Source: Clostridia bacterium (GTDB lineage: Bacteria; Bacillota; Clostridia; Oscillospirales; Acutalibacteraceae). Taken from it: a DNA stretch of 64,000 bases. Location: assembly GCA_017449935.1 (NCBI GenBank), contig JAFSYP010000028.1:61073-125072 (forward strand), given 5' to 3'. The position numbers and the translations under genes are program-made. The notes under the pieces were generated by a model. The model did no database searches. It was not told where the DNA came from and worked only from the letters and a program-made list of their open reading frames with translations. The first letter of the stretch is position 1, and each line of letters opens with the position of its first letter. Below, piece after piece: positions 8,955-16,899 of the stretch.

Positions 8955-9920
8955 ATGAAAAAGAGTAAGAAATGGCTGTTGGGTTCTGCCGCTGTCGGTA
9001 CGGCGCTATATGCCGGTCTGTGCGGACTGATCCATTATGAGATCTTTCACCGCGACGCGACGATCCCCGGCAAGATGTTTGAAGGCAACAAAAAGACGAT
9101 CATGGGCGACGAGCCGAAGGAACAGGACCCGCGCGACGCATGGATGCAGGCGCAGTCGTTTGAGCAGCTCACGCTCTGCAGCGCGGACGGCCATTTTCTC
9201 AAGGCGTATTATCTCGCGCCCGAAACGCAGAGCGACCGTTGGGCGCTTTGCGCGCACGGCTACCGCAGCCGCGGCAAGAGCGAGTTCCGCCTGATGACGA
9301 AATACTATCACGATCACGGTTTCCATGTGCTGCTGGTCGATCATCGCGCCAGCGGCGAGAGCGAGGGCAGTTATATCGCGTTCGGCAAGAAGGAGAGCGA
9401 GGATCTTCTGCTGTGGCTCGACTGGATCCGGACGGAAAAGAACGCCGACGCGAAGGTCGTGCTGCACGGCGTCTCGATGGGCGCCGCGACGGTCATGCTT
9501 CTGAGCGACCGCGAAGAGATCCTGCCGAACGTAAAGTATATTGTCGCGGACTGCGGCTTTACCGGCGTGACGGACGAGTTTACGCGCGTTCTGCAGAGCG
9601 CGCATATCCCGCACCGTGCGCTGATCTTCGGCGTCAACACGGTCAACCGTCTGATCAGCGGCTTTTCGCTGTACGACGTACAGCCGCGTGAGCACGTAAA
9701 AAACGCGCTTGTGCCGATACTGTTTATTCACGGCGATGCGGACACGTTCGTGCCGACCGATATGTCGCTGGAAAACTATGCGGCTTGCACGTCCGAAAAA
9801 TCGCTGCTGCTGGTCACCGGTGCCGGTCATGCCAGAAGCTATCCGACCGACACCGCCGCATATGAAGATATGCTCGATCAGTTTGCCGAGAAGTATCTGC
9901 AAACGCCGGTACAGTCATGA
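8955..9920 (+). CDS. Membrane-anchored alpha/beta hydrolase
   Basis: 321 residues with one N-terminal membrane segment (about 8-27), then an alpha/beta hydrolase fold. The catalytic triad is visible: Ser174 in GVSMGA, Asp261 or Asp263 in HGDAD, His292 in GAGHARS. The oxyanion region AHGYRSRGKSE is typical of the BEM46/YqkD-like group, which are serine esterases or peptidases of largely unknown substrate. Start ATG follows AGAAAGGAAC. The next gene begins inside its stop codon (ATGA), so translation is coupled. Possible role: de-esterification of the material handled by the same operon. Confidence 0.8.
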   Translation: MKKSKKWLLGSAAVGTALYAGLCGLIHYEIFHRDATIPGKMFEGNKKTIMGDEPKEQDPRDAWMQAQSFEQLTLCSADGHFLKAYYLAPETQSDRWALCAHGYRSRGKSEFRLMTKYYHDHGFHVLLVDHRASGESEGSYIAFGKKESEDLLLWLDWIRTEKNADAKVVLHGVSMGAATVMLLSDREEILPNVKYIVADCGFTGVTDEFTRVLQSAHIPHRALIFGVNTVNRLISGFSLYDVQPREHVKNALVPILFIHGDADTFVPTDMSLENYAACTSEKSLLLVTGAGHARSYPTDTAAYEDMLDQFAEKYLQTPVQS

Positions 9921-11206
9921 AGACGGATAAAACAAAGATCGTCGTTGCCGGCGGCGGACACGGCGGACTTGCTGCTGCCGCGCTGCTCGCACGCAAAGGA
10001 TTTGACGTGACTGTATTCGAGGCGCAGGCCGAAGAAGCTATGGGCTACGACTGGTGCGACTGCATCCGTATGTCCTGCTTCGACCGCACGGGGCTCGAAC
10101 GGCCGAACGACGAATGGCTGACGCCGATGAAAGCGATCAGCTACTATAATCCGCGCAAATCGGTCTGCATCCGTACCGGGACGCAAGACTCTTCCGTATC
10201 GTTCGTGATCGAACGCAAGCTCCTGCTGCGCCATTTGATCGCGCTCGCGCGCGGCAGCGGCGCAAAACTGTGCTTTTCGCGGCGCGTTCTGTCCGCCGTC
10301 ACACAAGGTGATCGCGTCGTGGGTGTGCTGACCGAAACGGGCGAGGTGCGCGCCGATATCGTGATCGACGCCGCCGGAATGGATTCTCCCGTGCGCAGAA
10401 GTCTGCCGGCAGGGTGCGGCATTCAGAGAGAGATCGACGCGTCGGATACGCTGTTTACATACCGTGCGCTGTTTGAAGATACGGGGACCGCATCCGATAT
10501 GCCGGCGTACAGCGCGTACTTTTGCCATCTCGGCGTGGAGGGCTTCGACTGGGTCATTCGCGAGACCGATCACGTCGACGTCCTGATCGGCGCGTTTGGC
10601 GGTCTGTCCGAAGAAATGATCCGTAACGCCGTCGACGATTTCAAGCGCGATCACCCTTATATCGGCGATCAGATCCTGCGCGGCGGAAGCTGCTCCAGGA
10701 TTCCGGTGCGCCGCACGCTGCCGAAGTTCGTCTGCGACGGATATGCGGCGATCGGCGACAGCGCGGCGATGATAGAACCGCTCAGCGGATCGGGCATGAC
10801 GCTTTCCATCCGCAGCGCCGGTTTTCTCGCCGATGCGATCGAACAGGCGCAGGATTGTTCTACCGCGTCGCTCTGGTCGTATGAATCGGCCTATTTCCGC
10901 TCGAATCTTTCGTTGATCCTGCGTCAGCAGACGCTGAAGGACGTCATGCACTGCTTGGGCGCGCGCAATATCGACACGCTGTTTGAAAAGCAGATGGTCA
11001 CGGTCAAGGATTTTACTTCGGGCAAACAGACTTCCTCGGATCTTCTGCACAAAGTGACCGGCGCTGTGTCCGCGCCGTCGATGCTCCCGGTATTCGCCGA
11101 GATGCTGCTGCGCAGTCGGAAACAGAAGAAGCTGCTGCGCACGCTGCCGCAGGACTATTCTTATGCGCATGTTCTGCGCTGGATCGACGACTATGACCGG
11201 TTCTGA
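9917..11206 (+). CDS. FAD-dependent oxidoreductase (geranylgeranyl-reductase-like)
   Basis: 429 residues beginning with an FAD-binding Rossmann motif (VVAGGGHGGLAAA, residues 9-21) and carrying the second flavin motif near residue 280 (GYAAIGDSAAMIEPLSGSG). This is the layout of PHBH-type and geranylgeranyl-reductase-like flavoproteins, which reduce or hydroxylate lipid-like or aromatic substrates. No membrane helix is seen. It is the last gene of the operon from 4449, overlapping its upstream neighbour by four bases, and a bidirectional hairpin terminator follows. The substrate is unknown, and its link with sugar genes is not explained by family knowledge. Confidence 0.75.
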   Translation: MKTDKTKIVVAGGGHGGLAAAALLARKGFDVTVFEAQAEEAMGYDWCDCIRMSCFDRTGLERPNDEWLTPMKAISYYNPRKSVCIRTGTQDSSVSFVIERKLLLRHLIALARGSGAKLCFSRRVLSAVTQGDRVVGVLTETGEVRADIVIDAAGMDSPVRRSLPAGCGIQREIDASDTLFTYRALFEDTGTASDMPAYSAYFCHLGVEGFDWVIRETDHVDVLIGAFGGLSEEMIRNAVDDFKRDHPYIGDQILRGGSCSRIPVRRTLPKFVCDGYAAIGDSAAMIEPLSGSGMTLSIRSAGFLADAIEQAQDCSTASLWSYESAYFRSNLSLILRQQTLKDVMHCLGARNIDTLFEKQMVTVKDFTSGKQTSSDLLHKVTGAVSAPSMLPVFAEMLLRSRKQKKLLRTLPQDYSYAHVLRWIDDYDRF

Positions 11207-11225
11207 TACAGGAAGAAAAGAGTAT

Positions 11226-11270
11226 GCAAAAAACAAAACGACTGCCGTTTTTGCGGCGGTCGTTTTTGCA
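11226..11270. terminator. Bidirectional terminator
   Basis: ACGACTGCCG (11238-11247) pairs with CGGCGGTCGT (11254-11263) with one G-T pair; A-run on the left and TTTTT on the right, so it could serve both strands. Confidence 0.85.
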
Positions 11271-11285
11271 TATGATATGTTATTT

Positions 11286-11451
11286 AGGGCAATACCGCAC
11301 AATTCCGGTGTGCGGATTGCGAAGCAAGATTTTTCGTCAGGTTGTACAAAAAGATCGAAGGCTTGCTGACGCAAGTCAAGAGATTTTTGTGCTGCATGAC
11401 GGAATAAGATTCGAGCAAGGCGTGCATCGCGAATTGTGCGGTGTTGCCTTA
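11286..11451. mobile_element. MITE-like 166-bp imperfect inverted-repeat element
   Basis: The two ends are near-perfect inverted repeats: AGGGCAATACCGCACAATTC at 11286 and its complement ending at 11451, with two mismatches. The similarity continues inward along the whole element, and the centre is CTTGC-tgac-GCAAG at about 11362-11375, exactly midway. The ends abut TA dinucleotides, as expected for insertion at TA (IS630/Tc1 style). It has no coding capacity and lies 3 bases beyond the stop of the next gene. A structured untranslated RNA is the alternative. Confidence 0.7.
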
Positions 11452-11453
11452 GC

Positions 11454-12638
11454 TTATCCGAAGTCCTCGTGTTCTTCCTGCGGCGTCGGCTCCGGCTCTT
11501 TGTCGGCGCGGTTCCGGCCGTAACCGGCAAAGACGGAAATGAATGCGGCGGACGTCAAAAGCACGGCGACAAGGATCGAACCGACGAATTTGATCTTTCC
11601 GGCTGCGGAGTATTGTTCTGCGAAGGTCTGCGTAGTCTCGCACGTGACGGAGGCCGATGTTTCCGCTGCGGCCGTATCGGTCGGAACAGTTTCGGAAACC
11701 ACTGCGGCTGCGGTGGTCGTACTCGTTTCCTTCCTCGTTTCCTTTTTGGATGAAGCCTGCGCGGCTTTGCTGCTTTTGGCCGCGGCGCTTTTCTTACCCG
11801 CGGCGGCAGCGGCTTTTGTTTGTACGATCGTCTGCGTCGTCTGTGACGTCTGTGTCGTCGTCATTTTTTGCAGTTCGGCGACGGCTGTTCGCGGATCGGG
11901 CACCGTCGGATGTGTGGTCGTTTCCGCTTTCTTTTCGGCGGCTGTTGTGCTGCTCGCCGCCGCAGCAGAGGTCGTTTTCGGCGCAGCCGTCGTTTTTTCA
12001 TTCGTCGTTTTGTCGGTCGTTGCTTTTTTCGTTGTCGCTTTTTCGGTCGTGGAGCGCTCTGTTGTCGGCTTGGTCGTTGTTGTTGTCTGCAGCTCCGGCG
12101 CGGGCGAGTGAACAATCTGCCGGCGGTAGTTTGAGGGGATGCCGCTGCAGTCGAAGATACGCAGTCCGACTTCGATCGCGCCGTCCGGCCAGTATTTGAT
12201 GCCGACGCGAATCTCGCAGTCGAAGCCCGCGGGCGTTTCGGGCTGAATGCGGTACTGGCTTTCGACGAAGAACAAATTGGTATTCAAATCTGTGACAGGT
12301 TCGTTCGGATGTACCGTACCGCACAGCTCGCCGTTGACTGTGATCTCCACAGCGGTCTTGCCGCCGTCCGGCTCAAAATCCGAGGTTTCGTACATGATCC
12401 CCAGATAAATCGAGTTGTCCTCCGGACTGCTCGCCCAGTGCAGATAGGCGAGCGTCACGTTGCTGTTGGACTCGTTGGATTCCAGCTGCAGCGCGGCGAC
12501 CGTATCGTTATACTCTTTGTGCACCAGGATATTGCCGTCAATCGTAATATCTGTCTTCGCGTACGCCTGTATCGAAGCCAGACACGCGAGAGACAGCATG
12601 ACGATCAGTTGTATAATCCGGTTGACGGTTCTTTTCAA
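11454..12638 (-). CDS. Exported membrane-anchored protein with Thr/Ala/Lys-rich stalk
   Basis: 394 residues: signal peptide (about 1-27), a globular extracellular domain (28-185) with four cysteines, a long low-complexity Thr-rich stalk (about 190-345) with many TTT, TTEK and AAAA runs, one C-terminal membrane helix (about 350-372) and an acidic cytoplasmic tail. This is a type I membrane protein whose head is held away from the surface on a possibly glycosylated stalk. I do not recognise the head domain. Its start overlaps the stop of the PrsW-like gene (ATGA), so the protease and this protein are made together. A single-pass protein next to an intramembrane protease could be its substrate (inference). 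Confidence 0.75.
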   Translation of the reverse strand: MKRTVNRIIQLIVMLSLACLASIQAYAKTDITIDGNILVHKEYNDTVAALQLESNESNSNVTLAYLHWASSPEDNSIYLGIMYETSDFEPDGGKTAVEITVNGELCGTVHPNEPVTDLNTNLFFVESQYRIQPETPAGFDCEIRVGIKYWPDGAIEVGLRIFDCSGIPSNYRRQIVHSPAPELQTTTTTKPTTERSTTEKATTKKATTDKTTNEKTTAAPKTTSAAAASSTTAAEKKAETTTHPTVPDPRTAVAELQKMTTTQTSQTTQTIVQTKAAAAAGKKSAAAKSSKAAQASSKKETRKETSTTTAAAVVSETVPTDTAAAETSASVTCETTQTFAEQYSAAGKIKFVGSILVAVLLTSAAFISVFAGYGRNRADKEPEPTPQEEHEDFG

Positions 12639-13393
12639 ATCTTCTCATTCTCTCCCCAAACGGCTTGTTCTTCCTCAAAAGGTTGCGCAATATAATGGTC
12701 GTCGGCGGATGCGCGTTTGACCAGTTTATAACAGAATATAAACATGCCCAGAATAAAGGCCGCAAAGAACCAGCTGTATCGCTTGAGCGGAATGGTTGCG
12801 AGAAAATCGTAAGCGCCGTGCATGAACGCCGGCAGCAGCAAAGCGGCCTTTCGCAGACGTTTCGCGCTTTGTTCGTTTCGCATTCCTTCCATCCGCTTTG
12901 CCGCGCCGTAGAAAACGCCCATGAATACGCCGAAGCAGGCGTGGCCGGGCATGGCGGTCACGGAACGGATCAAGGCCGTCCACAACCCGCTTCCGGCGAC
13001 ATAGCTGATGTTTTCCCAAAGTGCGAAACCGAGCGACACAAACACGGCGTAGACGACGCCGTCAAATTGACAGTTGAACGCATAATGGTTCCATGTGCGC
13101 TTTTTCAGCAGCAGATACTTCGCGCCTTCTTCGCTGAATGCGACGACGCCGAAATAGAGAAGCGCGTTATACAGGATCGTATCCTCCGTGACGAAGTGCG
13201 GCAGAAGCCACATGCCGATATGCTCCAGCATCAGCGCGATCAGCGTGGAGAGGATGCCGAACAGCACAAGAGATATCAGCAGCCCGGGCGGCTCGCGGTC
13301 GAGCTTGTCGGCTTTATAGACGCGAACAAGAAGAATGATCGCCGGAATGACAGCAGCGGCGATCAGAATGGGATTCATCGTAAAATAGGTCAT
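12635..13393 (-). CDS. PrsW-family intramembrane metalloprotease
   Basis: 252 residues with about 8 membrane helices and the PrsW-family signatures: EE (88-89) in FSEEGAKY, His151 in PGHACFG, and His192/Asp196 in MHGAYD. PrsW of Bacillus cleaves the anti-sigma factor RsiW at site 1; relatives share the Abi/CPBP-like glutamate-histidine centre. The start is ATG with GGAGG six bases upstream. It is the middle gene of a three-gene minus-strand operon: 15 bases after the lipase stop and overlapping the stalk protein by four bases. No sigma or anti-sigma gene is nearby, so the substrate may be the adjacent single-pass protein. Confidence 0.85.
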   Translation of the reverse strand: MTYFTMNPILIAAAVIPAIILLVRVYKADKLDREPPGLLISLVLFGILSTLIALMLEHIGMWLLPHFVTEDTILYNALLYFGVVAFSEEGAKYLLLKKRTWNHYAFNCQFDGVVYAVFVSLGFALWENISYVAGSGLWTALIRSVTAMPGHACFGVFMGVFYGAAKRMEGMRNEQSAKRLRKAALLLPAFMHGAYDFLATIPLKRYSWFFAAFILGMFIFCYKLVKRASADDHYIAQPFEEEQAVWGENEKI

Positions 13394-13408
13394 GCGGCGC
13401 CTCCGTCT

Positions 13409-14557
13409 TTACGATTCGATTGTGTTCTGAAGCATGGTCAGCATGTCTAGATAAAACTTGTGTGTTCTGTCCGGATCGGCAAACAGACCGATCGGTGTGC
13501 CGTGATCTCCGAACAGCGTCGGCATCACATACCAGACGCCGGGTTTCGCTTTCTGCTTGCGGTATTTAACGAACGGATCGCCGCTTGGATGCAGCGCAGC
13601 CGAGACCTGTACCAGCCCGTCGTTGCGCGAATCCTGTTTATCCGCGCCCATTCCGCGGCTGTACAGACGCATCAGCGAAGAGGTCGCCTTTAAAAACGGG
13701 AAATCCGTTTCGGACGCTTTTTCCCGTTTCCCGTCGTTCTTGACCGCGTTGAACGAATAGGAAAAATAATAGATATTCGGACTGGTCTTGATTTGCCGAT
13801 TGATCCGTTCGGCCCCTTCAACGCTCATGTCATACTCGATATTGTCGTTGTATTTCATGTATTCGCGCTTTGCTCTGCGCAGCGGCGAAGCGTCGTCCAT
13901 ACCGGGCGTATCGCTTATCCCGTACTGTTCCAGATGCATATCGAGGAAACCGCCTTCGGCAGGGGAGCGGCCGAGGATCGCCGCGCCGTTGTAGACGATG
14001 GTTTGCAGCATCGGAAGGATCTTGTATTTACGGAACGCTTCCAGAGCGAATGTGCCGTTATGCGGCGAGCATATCGTGACGATGCTCTGTACCCAGTCTT
14101 CTTTTCCGCCGGTGAACAGGCCGGACAGTTCGTCCGGGTTCGTCGTTTCCTGTTCGTCCGGATCGCCGTATGTCAGCAGATGCGCAAGCAGACGGATCGT
14201 GTTTCCGCCGAAGCTGTGCCCGATGAAATGGATCTTTTTTTCGCTGCCCCAGCCGTCGACCAGAGGCTCTGTATAAGTCCGTCCGAAGCGACGGTGATTT
14301 GCGCGCGCGGAATGCGCGGCGCCGTAGTCGACCGTCGTACCGGTCAGCCGTGCGTACAGCTCGCACGCGCGATCCCAGGCGCTCGAGATCGGTCCGACCG
14401 AGGCGCTGTAGCATTCCACGCCCTGTTCGGTCAGATAGTCCACAAGACTGCCCGTAGTCGCACCCCAGTACGGCAGCTTTCGGTCGATCCCTTCGTCGCA
14501 GCCCCAGCCGAACAGACCGTGGACAAAGACGATGGGGTAGGTGAATTTTTCAAGCAT
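13409..14557 (-). CDS. Family I.5-like triacylglycerol lipase without signal peptide
   Basis: 382 residues resembling Geobacillus/Staphylococcus family I.5 lipases: VFVHGLFGWG (11-20), YWGATTGSL, VGPISSAWDRACELYA, the VDYGAAHS...RFGRTY block, nucleophile Ser115 in GHSFGG, Asp313 in RNDGLVQVS and His352 in GDHGTP. These enzymes hydrolyse ester bonds of acylglycerols and normally carry a long secretion signal. Here the mature part begins at residue 8, so the protein appears cytoplasmic or non-classically exported. It is first in an operon with a PrsW-like protease and a stalk protein. The promoter at 14593-14621 is divergent from the zinc-ribbon gene. Confidence 0.85.
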   Translation of the reverse strand: MLEKFTYPIVFVHGLFGWGCDEGIDRKLPYWGATTGSLVDYLTEQGVECYSASVGPISSAWDRACELYARLTGTTVDYGAAHSARANHRRFGRTYTEPLVDGWGSEKKIHFIGHSFGGNTIRLLAHLLTYGDPDEQETTNPDELSGLFTGGKEDWVQSIVTICSPHNGTFALEAFRKYKILPMLQTIVYNGAAILGRSPAEGGFLDMHLEQYGISDTPGMDDASPLRRAKREYMKYNDNIEYDMSVEGAERINRQIKTSPNIYYFSYSFNAVKNDGKREKASETDFPFLKATSSLMRLYSRGMGADKQDSRNDGLVQVSAALHPSGDPFVKYRKQKAKPGVWYVMPTLFGDHGTPIGLFADPDRTHKFYLDMLTMLQNTIES

Positions 14558-14592
14558 CGAATCACCGCCAATGCGAAACTTATACCACTATC

Positions 14593-14621
14593 AGCATACA
14601 CTTTTTCGACAAAAATTGCAA
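14593..14621 (-). promoter_or_regulatory. Promoter of the lipase operon
   Basis: Minus-strand TTGCAA (14616-14621), spacer 17, TATGCT (14593-14598). Confidence 0.6.
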
Positions 14622-14689
14622 GTGCTTTTAGTTATCCGTTTGAAAAAACGGCAGATCGGCAGAAGAGTTATTAACTATCAAAACATCAA

Positions 14690-14718
14690 TTGACTTAGAG
14701 CTCAAGGTGTATTATAAT
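14690..14718 (+). promoter_or_regulatory. Promoter of the zinc-ribbon/TPM operon
   Basis: TTGACT (14690-14695), spacer 17, TATAAT (14713-14718): near consensus for the main sigma factor. The untranslated leader is about 85 bases. Confidence 0.8.
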
Positions 14719-14809
14719 GAAGACACGGCAACGGATCACGACACATCATGATAAAGAAGCGACCGCCTTTGTGCGTTAATCATTCATAAACATTAAGGAG
14801 GTAATTCTA

Positions 14810-15868
14810 TTGGCTGAATTGATGGATTACAAATGTCCGGCTTGTTCCGGCGCGCTGGAATTCGATCCCGTGACGCAGAAGATGCAGTGCCCGTACTGCG
14901 GCAGCGCTTTTGACATCTCCGAGCTGCAGACTGACGACGATGAAGCGGCGTCCGCGCAATCGGAAAGCATGGAAGGCCGGGATGATTCGGAGAACATGTC
15001 CGTGTTTCAATGTGCGTCCTGCGGCGGAGAGATCGTCGGCGACGACACCACGGCCGCCGCGTCTTGCCCGTATTGCGGAAATCCCGTGACCATGACCGGT
15101 CGTCTGACAGGCGAGTTCAAGCCGGAGCTTGTCCTGCCCTTCAAGCTGGAAAAGAAGCAGGCGCAGGAAAAACTGAAGCAGTATCTCGCCAAGAAAAAGT
15201 TTGCGCCGGCAGCATTCGTGAAGGGAAACCGTATCTCGGAGATCCGCGGTCTGTATGTGCCGGTCTGGCTGTATGATTCCGATATCCATGCATCCGCGTC
15301 TTTTGAAGGCACCAAAAAGACCACATGGACGCAGGACGATACGGAATATACGGAAGTGAGCTATTATGACATTTTCCGTGAGGGCGATATGTCGTTCGAG
15401 CATATCCCGGTCGACGGTTCGACCAAGCTCCCGCAGGAATTGCTGGAATCCTTGGAGCCGTTTGACTTTGGCGAAGCCGTTCCGTTCCGGACCGCGTATC
15501 TTGCCGGCTATCTGGCCGACAAATATGATATTTCGATGGACGAAGGCGCCAAAAGAGCCAACGAGCGCGTCGAGAAGAGCGCGTCCGATACGCTTCGCGC
15601 CACAGTCAAGAGTTTTGACGACGTTCGCGAAAAGAATATCCGCGTGGAGCTCACACGCGGCGCCTCGAAGTATGTGCTGTACCCGGTCTGGCTGCTGAAT
15701 ACTGTGTTCGACGGCAAGACATACACATTTGCCATGAACGGTCAAAGCGGAAGGTTCCTCGGCGACGTCCCTGTCGACGGTGGAAAGCTGGCCGGACTCG
15801 GCGCGGGCGTTGCCGTGGGCGTGGCGGCTGTTCTGTTCGTGCTGGGCAAGCTGTTCGGTATGATTTAA
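14810..15868 (+). CDS. TFIIB-type zinc-ribbon protein with C-terminal hydrophobic tail
   Basis: 352 residues. The start is TTG with GGAGG (14797-14801) eight bases upstream; the next ATG is four codons in and lacks good spacing. Two zinc ribbons open the protein: CPAC...CPYC (about 8-30) and CASC...CPYC (about 65-90). A central region follows that I do not recognise, and the tail ends in a hydrophobic Gly/Ala/Val-rich segment that could insert in the membrane. Such proteins are often labelled primosomal-like or TFIIB zinc-ribbon proteins in Firmicutes, but no function is established. It is co-transcribed with a TPM-domain protein 13 bases downstream, suggesting an envelope-related role. Confidence 0.7.
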   Translation: MAELMDYKCPACSGALEFDPVTQKMQCPYCGSAFDISELQTDDDEAASAQSESMEGRDDSENMSVFQCASCGGEIVGDDTTAAASCPYCGNPVTMTGRLTGEFKPELVLPFKLEKKQAQEKLKQYLAKKKFAPAAFVKGNRISEIRGLYVPVWLYDSDIHASASFEGTKKTTWTQDDTEYTEVSYYDIFREGDMSFEHIPVDGSTKLPQELLESLEPFDFGEAVPFRTAYLAGYLADKYDISMDEGAKRANERVEKSASDTLRATVKSFDDVREKNIRVELTRGASKYVLYPVWLLNTVFDGKTYTFAMNGQSGRFLGDVPVDGGKLAGLGAGVAVGVAAVLFVLGKLFGMI

Positions 15869-15881
15869 GGAGGGCTGCATC

Positions 15882-16721
15882 ATGAAAAAGAAAGTCTTAT
15901 CATTTCTGCTGATCGCGCTCATGCTTTTTGCGTCGGCGTTTTCTGCGAGCGCAGCCTACACCTACGGGCGCGGCGCGGATTCCGACCAGGAAGGCAACAA
16001 AACTGTGGGCGCGCTGTATATCGACATCTACGATACGTACGGCGTGGACGCGTTCTTTATCCGTGCGACGGAGTATAACGGCGAGGGCAGCGCGCAGGAA
16101 TTCGCAAACGTAGCAGTCGGCAATCTGACGAACGAAGCGGACCATATCCTGTTCGTTGCGACGGAGGACGATTCCTATATTCTCACGGGCGGTAAGTGCA
16201 CCGATATGATAGACGACGCTTCGCTGGCAAAACTGTATTCGGCGTGTCAGGAGTATTTGGATGTTGATGACTACGGAATCGCCGCAACGATGTTTTTCGC
16301 ACAAGTCAAAATGATCCTCGCGCAGATCAGCGATCCGCAGTCGGTCGTGACGGTTGCGGTCAAACCTGTTGAGGAAACGCCGGAGGATGAAACAGAGCCG
16401 GCAGACGCAACGGACCCGACAGAAGAGCCGACGGTTTTGCTCTACGGCGTCGGGGAGGTCGAAGAACCGACTATGGTCGCCGCGCCGCCGTCTGCGCCGG
16501 CACAGAAGACAAGCGTAGTGAAGGCGCTCGTTATCTGCCTGGTGATCGGCGCCGTGATCGCTTTGATCGTTGTATTCGCGGTCAAGAGCAGTTATAAACC
16601 CGTTCAGAAAAAAGCCAACGCCAACGAATACCTGGTCGACGGCAGCCTGAATATTACGGCGTCGAACGAGAAATTCATCCGTAAGGAAACTTCCGAGCGA
16701 AAGATAAGCACCAACAAGTAA
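15882..16721 (+). CDS. TPM-domain (DUF477-like) membrane protein
   Basis: 279 residues: signal peptide (1-24), an extracytoplasmic domain (about 30-160) resembling the TPM fold (DILFVATEDDSYILTGGKCTDMI), an acidic Pro/Glu/Thr linker, one membrane helix (about 207-230) and a basic cytoplasmic tail. TPM proteins in other organisms act in photosystem assembly or as membrane-bound phosphatase-like factors; in Clostridia the role is unknown. ATG follows AAGGAGGGCTGCATC, a good ribosome site. It shares an operon with the zinc-ribbon gene and ends at a bidirectional terminator. Confidence 0.65.
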   Translation: MKKKVLSFLLIALMLFASAFSASAAYTYGRGADSDQEGNKTVGALYIDIYDTYGVDAFFIRATEYNGEGSAQEFANVAVGNLTNEADHILFVATEDDSYILTGGKCTDMIDDASLAKLYSACQEYLDVDDYGIAATMFFAQVKMILAQISDPQSVVTVAVKPVEETPEDETEPADATDPTEEPTVLLYGVGEVEEPTMVAAPPSAPAQKTSVVKALVICLVIGAVIALIVVFAVKSSYKPVQKKANANEYLVDGSLNITASNEKFIRKETSERKISTNK

Positions 16722-16740
16722 GAATAATAGTACGGAATAT

Positions 16741-16779
16741 AAAAGAGCGAATGGACATTACAGCCCGTTCGCTCTTTTT
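16741..16779. terminator. Bidirectional terminator
   Basis: AGAGCGAA (16744-16751) pairs with TTCGCTCT (16768-16775), with A-run before and TTTTT after; it can end the TPM operon and the guaA operon. Confidence 0.85.
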
Positions 16780-16851
16780 GTAAGGCTTGCGGTCAGAAAC
16801 ATGGTCGTCTCGCTCGCGTGGGGCGCATCGCGATACTCCCTGTTTCTTCCT

Positions 16852-16899
16852 AATAATCGCATTCGCTATGCGTCCCCCGGACGCACGAATGCGATTATT
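16852..16899. other. 21-bp two-part hairpin overlapping the guaA stop codon
   Basis: Outer arms AATAATCGCATTCG (16852-16865) and CGAATGCGATTATT (16886-16899) are perfect complements; inner arms TGCGTCC (16869-16875) and GGACGCA (16879-16885) also pair, loop CCC, with one 3-base bulge. The guaA stop lies in an arm. No T-run follows on either side, so it may stabilise the mRNA end rather than terminate. Confidence 0.75.

Noticed and set aside
11539-12111. Val/Ala-rich plus-strand frame that looks like a membrane protein
   Set aside because: Shadow of the Thr/Lys-rich stalk on the minus strand; the signal peptide and ATGA coupling support the minus frame.
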